Source: Cyclobacterium amurskyense
GTDB taxonomy: Bacteria > Bacteroidota > Bacteroidia > Cytophagales > Cyclobacteriaceae
Length of the DNA stretch: 64,000 nt
Direction: 5' to 3'
NCBI RefSeq assembly: GCF_001050135.1
Contig: NZ_CP012040.1
Coordinates: 5,659,001-5,723,000 of the forward strand
A program made the position numbers and the translations under genes. Numbering within the stretch: position 1 is the stretch's first letter; every line of letters starts with the position of its first letter. The notes beneath the pieces were generated by a model. That model worked only from the letters and a program-made list of their open reading frames with translations. It was not told the DNA's origin and searched no databases. Below are positions 9,948-18,859 of this stretch, piece by piece.

Positions 9948-12900
9948 TTATCGTTTATAGATGGCTTCATCGTAATTCATTAAAGTGGAATTAACCAGCG
10001 TAAAGGCTGCCAATTCTTCCTTGGGTAGGCTTTTATCTCTACCATATTCCCCAACTTGAAGCAAACTATCGGCCTCATGAGGAGCGCGTTGAAATTCGGC
10101 AAGCTCATTTCGGTACAATTCCTCCAAAATCATCAATTCCTTAGGTTCAGGGTTCCTACTTGTGATTGCTCTAAAACCATATTTTAACTGATCTGAAGTC
10201 TCAACTCCTCCATCTATTAACATCTTTTCTGCGAGGACCCTGGAGGCTTCTATGTATTGGGGATCATTCATAAGCACCAGCGCCTGCAGTGGGGTATTGG
10301 TATTTTGCCTTTTGATGATACACACATATTTATCGGAAGCGTCAAAATTAGTCATCGAAGGAGGAGGTGCACTTCGTTTCCAAATGGTATAAAGGCTTCT
10401 TCTGTACAAATTATCTCCTGTATCTTCAATGTATTCATTTGCATATTCAGCAGTCAACTCCCTCCATAGTCCCTTGGGTTGATAAGGTTTCACACTTTCT
10501 CCACCAATTTTTGGAACTAATAAACCACTTGAAGCCAAAGCCTGATCCCGAACCATTTCCGCGGGAAGACGGGAGGCATTGGCTCTTGAAAGCCATATAT
10601 TTGAAGGATCTTTTTCCCTAACATTCTCCTTTAAAATAGAAGATTGCTGATAAGTAGCTGAACTTACCATCAATTTTAGTAATTGCTTAAGATCCCATCC
10701 TGTCTCCATGAAATTCACTGCAAGCCAATCTAATAATTCAGGATGAGAAGGAAACTCACCCTGGTTTCCAAAGTCATCAGGTGTTGCTACAATCCCTCTT
10801 CCAAAGATCATTTCCCAGTATTGATTGACCACTACCCTGGCAGTTAATGGATTTTCTTTATGAAGAAGCCATTTGGCCAATCCCAATCTATTTTTAGGAA
10901 GCTCTTCAGGAAAAGCAAACAATACAGCTGGAGTATGGGGAAAAACCTGTTCAGTAGGGGCATCATAAACCCCTCTGTCTAGAATAAAAGTCTTTCTTTC
11001 TTCACTCCTCTCCCTCATAACCATGACTTCAGGCTTAGCGCTTATTAATTCGTTTTCTTTTTTCCGAAGTTTGTGCAAGGATTGTGTTTGATTTTGGTAA
11101 TGTTGATTTACCACAGAAAAATAATAGTCCTGTAAAGCTGAATTGTTTCCCTCCTTTAAATTGCTCAAAATTGGGTCTTGGATTCCTGCCAACATTTGGG
11201 TTTCAATAGCTGTTAGTTTTCGGTCGAAAACCCGGATTTCATCCACAAGGGAATGGTCTAATGTTTCTGCAAAATTGGTCCCTCGTTTTCCAATCTGTAA
11301 ATTCCCAGAATGACCAATACCTCTTTTTTCTTTGCCATAGGCCAAAATGCTTTGCTTCAAATGGTCGGTAAGAACCTTACGTCCTAAACGTTTCCCATTC
11401 ATATAAATCTGCAAACCAGCAGCCTTACTTGATCCATCATAAGTCATAACAAGGTGCACCCATTCCCCAACAGGTACTTTTTCCTCGGTATGAACTTCAA
11501 TGGCATTTGCTGGCCAAGTATGGCTCATCAAGGCGGCCAAACTTCCATCCTCTCTAATCAACAATTCGTAACCTCTAAAACCATTTGCAAAACCTCCAGT
11601 CTTGGAAAAAATCGGTCCATTTAAACTGTCCTCTATTGCTTTGTACCATAAACTTATAGAAAAAGGGTCGCTCCTTTCAAAATAAGCTATATCTGGACCT
11701 AAGTCAACATAACTATCCCCTACCAATTGTATTCCTTTGCCAAATTTCCCCTCCACAGTTAAAATCTCTTTGTCTTTTTGAATAACCACCATGTCTGCCG
11801 GCTTGTTCTTATTGGCTAGGTTTTTAAATTTATTATCCATTGGTTTATCAAGTGGATAATGCCCGATTTGACCTTTTATTGTAAATTGAGAATTTGATTG
11901 AGCATTCAGATTAGCCAACCAATTTTCAAAGGATTTTGAAGCCTGATTTTTAACACTATCAATAGTTGTTTCTTTTTTCCGAATTTCTCCATTGATATAG
12001 GCAATTTTTTTCTCTACTTCTTCATCGTCTTTCAGGATCAAGGTAGGACTAGCATCACCTACATAAGGCACTTGACCTGTTTCATTGATATTATTAAAAA
12101 ATGCATATAACTGGAAATATTCCTTTTGGGATATGGGGTCATATTTGTGGTCATGACATCTAGCACACTCTGTAGACAATCCTAAAAATGCTTTGCCAAG
12201 AGTATTGGTACGGTCAGCGACATATTCTACACGATACTCCTCTGGAATAATCCCTCCTTCCTGACTCTGTGGATGGTTGCGGTTAAATCCTGTTGCGAGA
12301 ATTTGGTCGTAGGTCGGGTTTGGCAATAGGTCTCCGGCCAATTGCCAGAGAATGAAATCATCATAGGATAAGTTTTCGTTGAATGCTTTTATTACCCAAT
12401 CTCTCCAAGGCCACATATTCCTCATTCCATCATCTTGATACCCATTAGAATCTGCATACCTGGCCAGGTCCAACCATTTAGAGGCCAACCTTTCGCCATA
12501 ATGTGGGGATTGTAAGTATTTATCCACCAACTTTAGGTAAGCTTCTTTGGAGTTATCGTTTAAAAAACTCTCCACTTCTTCCATGGAGGGTGGCAAACCA
12601 GTAAGGTCGAAAGAAAGTCTTCTGATCAGGGTTTCCTTGCTCGCTTTTTCTGATGGTTCCAGTCCTTTTGTAAGCATTTTAGCATAGACAAAATGGTCTA
12701 TTTCATTTTCAGCCCATGACAAAGCTTTATCATCCAGGGTGGGGGCATTTATTTTTTGAGGGGGAATAAAGGACCAGTGAGGCTTGTATTTGGCACCTTG
12801 TTCGATCCATCGAGTAATTAGTGCGATCTCCGTTTCAGAAAGTTTTAAGTTAGATTCAGCAGGTGGCATTTTCAGGTCTGCCTCTTCTGAAACTATCCTT

Positions 12901-13232
12901 AGGTAGACACCACTTTTCATAGGATTTCCAGGCACTAAAGCATAATGGTCTTTGTTCTCCCCAATTAAGTCAAGTGCATCAGCTTCCACATCCAATCTTA
13001 AATTGGCCTCTCTTTTGTTGACATCCGGCCCATGACAGGCAAAACACCGGTCAGACAAAATGGGTTTGATGTGCAAGTTAAAATCCACCATTTCTGGTAA
13101 TTGTTCTTCCACTTCCTCCGAAAACTCAATGGGCTGATTAAAAGGGACAACCCAAATAACAACCAAAAAAATGGTTAAAAATATAGCTATTTTTAATATA
13201 AGACCTTTGTTCATTTTTGACACGATTGGCAA
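9948..13232 (-). CDS. PSD1 / planctomycete cytochrome C-type protein with DUF1549, LamG and DUF1553 domains
   Basis: A 1094-aa membrane-anchored protein. The N-terminal hydrophobic segment (about residues 9-30) is followed by a CxxCH haem-type motif CFACHGPD (63-70) in a PSC1-like domain. Next comes DUF1549 with RYADSNGYQDDG and a second Cys-His motif ECARCHDHKYDP. A LamG/concanavalin-like domain lies at about 460-670, and DUF1553 follows with YWEMIFGRGIV and NTPLQALVLMNDPQ. The family is a constant partner of DUF1501. The haem is expected to be periplasmic, and an electron-transfer role in oxidative sugar breakdown is inferred. Translation may begin at the second Met (13214), which gives a tidier membrane anchor. 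Confidence 0.92.
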   Translation of the reverse strand: MPIVSKMNKGLILKIAIFLTIFLVVIWVVPFNQPIEFSEEVEEQLPEMVDFNLHIKPILSDRCFACHGPDVNKREANLRLDVEADALDLIGENKDHYALVPGNPMKSGVYLRIVSEEADLKMPPAESNLKLSETEIALITRWIEQGAKYKPHWSFIPPQKINAPTLDDKALSWAENEIDHFVYAKMLTKGLEPSEKASKETLIRRLSFDLTGLPPSMEEVESFLNDNSKEAYLKLVDKYLQSPHYGERLASKWLDLARYADSNGYQDDGMRNMWPWRDWVIKAFNENLSYDDFILWQLAGDLLPNPTYDQILATGFNRNHPQSQEGGIIPEEYRVEYVADRTNTLGKAFLGLSTECARCHDHKYDPISQKEYFQLYAFFNNINETGQVPYVGDASPTLILKDDEEVEKKIAYINGEIRKKETTIDSVKNQASKSFENWLANLNAQSNSQFTIKGQIGHYPLDKPMDNKFKNLANKNKPADMVVIQKDKEILTVEGKFGKGIQLVGDSYVDLGPDIAYFERSDPFSISLWYKAIEDSLNGPIFSKTGGFANGFRGYELLIREDGSLAALMSHTWPANAIEVHTEEKVPVGEWVHLVMTYDGSSKAAGLQIYMNGKRLGRKVLTDHLKQSILAYGKEKRGIGHSGNLQIGKRGTNFAETLDHSLVDEIRVFDRKLTAIETQMLAGIQDPILSNLKEGNNSALQDYYFSVVNQHYQNQTQSLHKLRKKENELISAKPEVMVMRERSEERKTFILDRGVYDAPTEQVFPHTPAVLFAFPEELPKNRLGLAKWLLHKENPLTARVVVNQYWEMIFGRGIVATPDDFGNQGEFPSHPELLDWLAVNFMETGWDLKQLLKLMVSSATYQQSSILKENVREKDPSNIWLSRANASRLPAEMVRDQALASSGLLVPKIGGESVKPYQPKGLWRELTAEYANEYIEDTGDNLYRRSLYTIWKRSAPPPSMTNFDASDKYVCIIKRQNTNTPLQALVLMNDPQYIEASRVLAEKMLIDGGVETSDQLKYGFRAITSRNPEPKELMILEELYRNELAEFQRAPHEADSLLQVGEYGRDKSLPKEELAAFTLVNSTLMNYDEAIYKR

Positions 13233-13281
13233 AATTATTCAATCTAATATACGAATTGCCTTTATATTATTTAATGAAAAT

Positions 13282-13339
13282 GTCATGACCTGAAGTATTT
13301 GTGTTTGTAAGGACAATGCACAAAACTTCCGGTCATGAC
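13282..13339 (-). terminator. Hairpin between the SusD and PSD1 genes
   Basis: Arms 13282-13296 and 13325-13339 pair over 15 bp with one mismatch (GTCATGACCTGAAGT type), and the loop contains a further TTTGTG/CACAAA pairing. On the minus strand it is followed by ATTTTCATT. It may partly terminate the SusCD message and so set a lower level for the downstream enzyme genes. Confidence 0.5.
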
Positions 13340-13407
13340 AATTGTTATCCGATAAGCAAATAATCGATCTTAATACTTAAGGGGTATAAATCCAAGCGGC
13401 TAAATAT

Positions 13408-14946
13408 TTACCAACCTGGATTTTGTTCTAAATTTTTATTGAAAGAAATTTCATTGTCTGGAATAGGCAATAGGTTGTGTCTATCTTCGTATCCATTTGG
13501 AAATTTCACCTCAATCAAACCTCCATCAGCAGCCTTAATATCGACAGGATAAAGGTCTTGACCAATTTTCCATCTTTTAATATCAGCCCATAAAATTCCT
13601 TCTCCAAAAAACTCCACAACGCGCTCATGTCTTAACTTCTCTCTAGCAGCCTCTTGAGAAAGATCAGTTGGCAAAGAAGTAATTGTAACATCGGTTCGTT
13701 CCGTTCTTATTCTATTAATAATGCCAATGGCTTCAGGTATATTTTGATTGGTTTCAATAAGCGCCTCAGCTTTTGCCAGCAACACATCAGCATATCGTAA
13801 TACGATAAAATTCAATGGTGAAACCCTAGGACTAAGTAAAGGAATTCCTTCTCCAACATTTTTTCGTAATCCAAACCCTACCCTTTGTCCTGTATGATTA
13901 GGAACTTCTGAAGGATATAACCTACCCTCAAAAGTTGCTCCAGGCCTTAATATCGTAAAATCCAATCTTGGATCCCTTCCCTCAAACTCATTGTTAGGAT
14001 CAACGGCTGAACCATCGATCATTTCATATTCGTCTATAATATGTTGCGTAGGAGCAGGATCACTCGCTCCTGCGGCAGCCACACCACCTGGAAGGGCCAG
14101 CCATGCAAAGAAATTTCCCTGGCCTTGTTCACCAGCTATGTACTGAATATCAAATAAAACCTCTTCATTGTTCTCATTGTCCAGCTTAAAGAGTCCTTCA
14201 TAGCTTGGAAATAAATCATACATTCCCAAGGCATCAATTTGCTCGACCATTTGCAAGACTTCAGTGTATTTATTTTGATACAAATAAGCCCTCATTTTCA
14301 TACCCAAAGCGGCACCTTTGGTAACCCTACCCAATTCATAGCTTACAGGTTCTGAATTTTGAATCGCTATATCATAATCTGAAATGGCCTGCGCCCATGT
14401 TTCCTCCAGGGTATTTCTACTTAGTTCGGTTACTTCCTGAGTATTTAACCTGGTTAATATGATGGGTACACCACCATAAGCATCCGCTAATAGCGCATAA
14501 GCAATCCCTCTGAGAAAATGTACCTCTCCCAAATAGGTGGCTTTTTTATCTGCAGGAAGATCAACATTTTCTAAATTGGCAATAAAATCATTGGAGAAAT
14601 TAATGATCCTATAGCACATTGTCCATCGCTCATCTACTAAACCGCCTGTAGTACTTGCGGTAATTGAACCGTTTCCAATTTGCTTTTCCAAACCATTCCA
14701 ATGTGCCCACTGATAAGCATAGGGGGTGATGGCATCAAAAGTCGGCCCTGAACCATATACTCCTCTATGTTTCAAAACACTATAGATACCATTTAAGGCC
14801 AATTTAACATCATTTTCATTCTGCCAAAATGAAACCGTTGTAATCCTGTCTGTAGGATATACTGCAAGAAATTCCTCACCACAGCTACTAAAAAGAAGCA
14901 TGCCCAGGACTACAAAATTTATTTTAAATATCTTTATCGTTTTCAT
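13408..14946 (-). CDS. RagB/SusD family nutrient-uptake outer membrane lipoprotein
   Basis: A 512-aa SusD-like glycan-binding lipoprotein. The leader ends in a lipobox-like SSCGE (Cys near residue 22). The N-terminal SusD-like domain has FLAVYPTDRITTVSFWQNENDVKLALNGIY, and TPR-like helices follow. The conserved C-terminus (RIRTERTDV, LRHERVVEFFGEGILWADIKRW, LLPIPDNEISFNKNLEQNPGW) closes in the canonical NPGW. It is 5 bp downstream of its SusC partner, so the two are certainly one unit. It caps the SusC barrel on the cell surface. The ligand is unknown. Confidence 0.96.
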   Translation of the reverse strand: MKTIKIFKINFVVLGMLLFSSCGEEFLAVYPTDRITTVSFWQNENDVKLALNGIYSVLKHRGVYGSGPTFDAITPYAYQWAHWNGLEKQIGNGSITASTTGGLVDERWTMCYRIINFSNDFIANLENVDLPADKKATYLGEVHFLRGIAYALLADAYGGVPIILTRLNTQEVTELSRNTLEETWAQAISDYDIAIQNSEPVSYELGRVTKGAALGMKMRAYLYQNKYTEVLQMVEQIDALGMYDLFPSYEGLFKLDNENNEEVLFDIQYIAGEQGQGNFFAWLALPGGVAAAGASDPAPTQHIIDEYEMIDGSAVDPNNEFEGRDPRLDFTILRPGATFEGRLYPSEVPNHTGQRVGFGLRKNVGEGIPLLSPRVSPLNFIVLRYADVLLAKAEALIETNQNIPEAIGIINRIRTERTDVTITSLPTDLSQEAAREKLRHERVVEFFGEGILWADIKRWKIGQDLYPVDIKAADGGLIEVKFPNGYEDRHNLLPIPDNEISFNKNLEQNPGW

Positions 14947-14951
14947 AATGC

Positions 14952-17900
14952 TTATAGATTAATATTGACACCAAGAGAAAGAATTTTTGGTAAAGGATAA
15001 AAATTATCCCCCGAATCAAAGGTGTTTCTTTCGGGGTCAAATCCCTCATAGTCTTTGGACACTAACGAACCTATATTCTGGGCATTCCCATAAACATATA
15101 GTTTTTGAAGTCCAAGTCTTTCTGTTAAAGCAGAAGAGAAAGTATAACCCAACTGGATATTTCTGAGCTTAACAAATGAAATATCGCTAACCCAGTATGA
15201 AGATGCTTCACTTCTCCATGTATCACTTATTGAAATCCTTGGTACTGTTGTACTTTTATTGTCAACCGTCCAAGCATCTCTCCATTTTTCAGTGATTGTT
15301 CCTCCGGAAATCCCCAAAGGTTGGGTCCAAGCATTCTGGGTATAAACATTTGCCCCAGCTATTCCCATGATCACAGTACTTAAATCAAAACCTTTATAAT
15401 TAACACTTGGCGTAATACCAAAGGTATATTTAGGGATGGTATTCCCCAAAGCCATTTTATCTTCAAAACCTAGACGACCATCATTATTTACATCCTCATA
15501 TTTCAATTCACCTGCCTGTGGAATATACCCATTGGCAGACATGTGTTCTGAGGCTTCCTGATCAGTTTGATAAATCCCTATGGCCTTATATCCATACAAC
15601 TCACGATAAGAGTACCCTTCGCGAATCAAGTACAATTGATCGGGGGAATTTTCTCTGAATTTGGTTACCTGGTTTACGATATAAGTCATGTTAACACCTA
15701 TATTATAACCTACATCATCTCTATCTTTAGCCAACTTTGAGTAGTTGATATTAAATTCAAAACCATTGTTGGTCATTTCTCCTACGTTTTCAAAAGGTGC
15801 ACTTACCCCCCCGAGAATTGATGGTATAGGCAATTGAACTATGATATCGTTCGTCGTTTTCATGAAGTAATCTGCTTCTACAAAAATCCTATTGTCTAAC
15901 AAACCAAATTCAACTCCCAAATCTGTTGTAACCGAAGTTTCCCATCCAATGCTCTCATCCACAAGAGCCGTTATCCCTGCACCAGGTGCAAAACTTCCAG
16001 AAAAATTGTAGCTAAGTCCATTCGTTTGATTTACCACAGCTAGGTATGGCCAGTAGGAATTAATATTCTGATTTCCCAGTTGCCCCCAGGATGCGCGTAT
16101 TTTAAGGTCTGATATTAAATTTTGGCTTTTCATAAAGGCTTCTTCGCCAAGTCTCCAACCTGCTGAAAATGCTGGAAACACACCCCATCGATAGTCTTCT
16201 TTAAACCTAGAACTACCATCCGCTCTAAGGTTCATTTCAAAAAGGTACTTGTCTGATAAAGCATAATTTACACGACCAAAATAAGACATCATTCTGAGTT
16301 CACTCATGTTTCCATTGGCTTGAAAACCTGCGGTTCCAGCATCTACCTGAATCATCCCCTCTTTTGGTGGGTCTGACCTTCTACCATATACGTCTTTGAT
16401 TACAGTACTCTCTATTTGAATACCAGCAATGGCAGAGATATTATGAATTTCATTAAAGGTTTTGTTAAAGTTCAAGGTAGAGAATAAGGTGTTATAATTG
16501 CTTTGAACGTTCTCTCTACTAGCCTCCAAAATGGTAAGGTAATCCAGGTTTTTTCCTTCTACCCCTGTATTGGTATATCCATAAACCAAATTGTTGTGTC
16601 GGTCTCTCAAATTACTATTGTACTGTGAAGTAAAATTGGCCTTCAAAGTCAAGTAATCAGTGAAATCAATGTCTGCAAAAACATTCATTTTGAAGAAATT
16701 GTTTTCCGTAAGAGAAAGCCCATTGGCTGTTTCTATTAATGGATTTCTATTGCCTACAATTGTATTTCCACTGCTGTTAATTGCCTGGACAGATCCAAAT
16801 CTACCGTCTTCAGTATATGGCGCTGTAAAAGGATAGCCACCATTGGCGAAAATATACATCATTCGTCCTATGTTAAATGGTTCTTCAGATGATTTTTTGA
16901 TACCATTAATACGACCACCGATGGTTAACCAGTCTTTTAATTTCGATTCCAGATTTAAAGTAAGTCCGTATCTACTTGAATTGGAATTAAGCATAATCCC
17001 ATCCTGATTAAGGTAGTTCATGGATACATAAAACTTGGTCTGCTCAGAGCCACCTTTTACAGATACATTGTGTTCTGTAATGGGAGCCTTTCTAAACACT
17101 TCATCAAAGAAATTGGTATTGGGATAAACGTATGGATCACTTCCGTTTTTAAAATCGTTTATCACTGACTCAGGAAACAATGCGCTACCTCCTTGATTGG
17201 CTAAGGCCTGGTTCCACATCCCCATATATTCCGCACTATTTTCTATAATATTATAGCGCCTTCCAAGACTTTGCTGCCCAACATAACTACCTATATTCAC
17301 ACTGGTCCTTTCTCCAAATTTCCCCGATTTAAGGGTAATTAAAACCACTCCATTTGCTGCTCTAGATCCATAAATGGCAGAACTAGCAGCATCCTTCAAT
17401 ACCGTCATACTTTCGATATCATTAGGATTGATTTCATTTATTGAAGCCTCTACGCCATCTACAAGTATCAATGGATTTGAATTGTTTAATGTACCCCATC
17501 CTCTAACACGAATTTGGGCACCATCACTCCCGGGTTTTCCTGAGTTTTGACTTATCCAAACACCCGGCACCTGTCCACTTAATGCCTGAGAAGCATTGGT
17601 AATTGGCCTGTTCTGAAGCTCCTCATCAAAGTTAACTGAAGAAACTGCACCCGTTAAGTTTTCTCTTTTTTGGGTGCCATAACCTACTACCACCACCTCA
17701 TCTAGAGAAGAGGTATCTTCTAGTAAAGTAATGTTAACAATACTTTGGTCGGAAATCTGGATCCTTTGGGAAACAAATCCAATAAATGAAAATACAATTG
17801 TGGCACCCTCATCTACATTTAAGGTATATTTCCCATCTAAATCTGTGGCTGTACCAATGCCAGTACCGGGTACCGAAACTGTGACTCCTGGAATGGGCTC

Positions 17901-18092
17901 TCCATTTGCATCTACTACAGTCCCAGATATCTCTGCTCTCCAATCGTTTACATAAACAGGTTTAATCGAATTGGTGTTACCGTACCCGAAAACGGGTGAC
18001 AACAGAAATATTAGCAAAACAATAAGGCTAGAAAAAGCCCGTCTGGTATAGGGTAAATAAACCCTACTTCTAACAAGTAATAATTTCTTCAT
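14952..18092 (-). CDS. SusC/RagA family TonB-linked outer membrane protein
   Basis: A 1046-aa outer membrane transporter. After a leader, it has a CarboxypepD_reg-like domain (AEISGTVVDANGEPIPGVTVSVPG, about 50-130) and the SusC signature VVVGYGTQKRENLTGAVSS. A plug domain (VPGVWISQNSG, LVDGVEASINEINPNDIESMTVLKDAASSAIYGSRAANGV in pieces) precedes a long beta barrel ending LSLGVNINL with the C-terminal aromatic/hydrophobic pattern. There is no STN domain, so it is not expected to signal through a FecR protein, unlike the SusC at 24936-28187. It imports an oligosaccharide with TonB energy. It heads the minus-strand unit 18092-7117. Confidence 0.96.
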   Translation of the reverse strand: MKKLLLVRSRVYLPYTRRAFSSLIVLLIFLLSPVFGYGNTNSIKPVYVNDWRAEISGTVVDANGEPIPGVTVSVPGTGIGTATDLDGKYTLNVDEGATIVFSFIGFVSQRIQISDQSIVNITLLEDTSSLDEVVVVGYGTQKRENLTGAVSSVNFDEELQNRPITNASQALSGQVPGVWISQNSGKPGSDGAQIRVRGWGTLNNSNPLILVDGVEASINEINPNDIESMTVLKDAASSAIYGSRAANGVVLITLKSGKFGERTSVNIGSYVGQQSLGRRYNIIENSAEYMGMWNQALANQGGSALFPESVINDFKNGSDPYVYPNTNFFDEVFRKAPITEHNVSVKGGSEQTKFYVSMNYLNQDGIMLNSNSSRYGLTLNLESKLKDWLTIGGRINGIKKSSEEPFNIGRMMYIFANGGYPFTAPYTEDGRFGSVQAINSSGNTIVGNRNPLIETANGLSLTENNFFKMNVFADIDFTDYLTLKANFTSQYNSNLRDRHNNLVYGYTNTGVEGKNLDYLTILEASRENVQSNYNTLFSTLNFNKTFNEIHNISAIAGIQIESTVIKDVYGRRSDPPKEGMIQVDAGTAGFQANGNMSELRMMSYFGRVNYALSDKYLFEMNLRADGSSRFKEDYRWGVFPAFSAGWRLGEEAFMKSQNLISDLKIRASWGQLGNQNINSYWPYLAVVNQTNGLSYNFSGSFAPGAGITALVDESIGWETSVTTDLGVEFGLLDNRIFVEADYFMKTTNDIIVQLPIPSILGGVSAPFENVGEMTNNGFEFNINYSKLAKDRDDVGYNIGVNMTYIVNQVTKFRENSPDQLYLIREGYSYRELYGYKAIGIYQTDQEASEHMSANGYIPQAGELKYEDVNNDGRLGFEDKMALGNTIPKYTFGITPSVNYKGFDLSTVIMGIAGANVYTQNAWTQPLGISGGTITEKWRDAWTVDNKSTTVPRISISDTWRSEASSYWVSDISFVKLRNIQLGYTFSSALTERLGLQKLYVYGNAQNIGSLVSKDYEGFDPERNTFDSGDNFYPLPKILSLGVNINL

Positions 18093-18493
18093 TGATTTGA
18101 GGTTTAAGAATAAATAAATTCAAGTGTTTGGATAGTAAATAATGACAATCATCAGGAATAAGTCATCACATATATAAGATTTTAACCGTTTATGAAAATT
18201 TAATGTAAAACCAATTTACATATGGATAATTAAAACTTAATAACAACCATAAAATGTATTAAATTCTATTATTTAAAACAAATTTTCACCTTAAATTACA
18301 ATAAAAAATCACTACTTATTTTATCTATTCACCAACTGGCAAGCCTTTATTTCACAAAGCCCAAAACCATTCTTACTAAATCAATGCTTCAATTTTTAAA
18401 TAAGCTAAAGCTTAGACCAAATTCAAATAGAATGAGATCTAAGCTTTAGACAATTAACATCTATTTGGTAATCAGTTGAATAAACTCAATAAT
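18093..18493. other. Divergent regulatory region with a 12-bp hairpin
   Basis: AT-rich spacer between the SusC gene (minus) and the lyase gene (plus), ahead of repeat copy B. It contains one clear inverted repeat, arms 18405-18416 and 18438-18449 (CTAAAGCTTAGA and its complement). No ORF is credible. Promoters for SusC must lie here, but I cannot place them. Confidence 0.4.
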
Positions 18494-18715
18494 GTTTAAC
18501 CCGGATTATGTAATAGGATTTCTCCGTCCTGACAATAGTCAGGGGTGAAGCCTGTCCCGTGTTTACGGGAAGTGTTGCAATCGCAAGAAAATCAGGCTGT
18601 TTGGATATTTTAGCATAGCAACGCTATGGTGAAATTGAAAACAGCAACGAAGTGGCTGATTTTGAAGCGATTTAAACACGTAATAGATTGTCTATTGCCT
18701 ATTTCGGGTTTAACC
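18494..18715 (+). repeat. Dispersed non-coding repeat, copy B (full length)
   Basis: About 222 bp, bounded by imperfect inverted ends (GTTTAACCCGGATTATGTAA on the left; TTTCGGGTTTAACC on the right). Inside are several short hairpins: CCTGAC/GTCAGG, CCCGT/ACGGG and CATAGC/GCTATG. Copy C (22945-23165) differs from it at roughly a dozen positions by eye. It carries no ORF. It lies 144 bp upstream of the lyase start, so it may be within the 5' leader of that gene. Confidence 0.85.
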
Positions 18716-18859
18716 AATGAAACACCCCTCTAACAATGTCTTCCTTCTCGTGTATCATTATTAAAGTGCATTGGCCTACATCGGACATTACAATAATGCT
18801 TTCATTTTTGAATGTATACCCGTATATTTTCATTTCTTGAACAAAGCGCCAATTAACCC

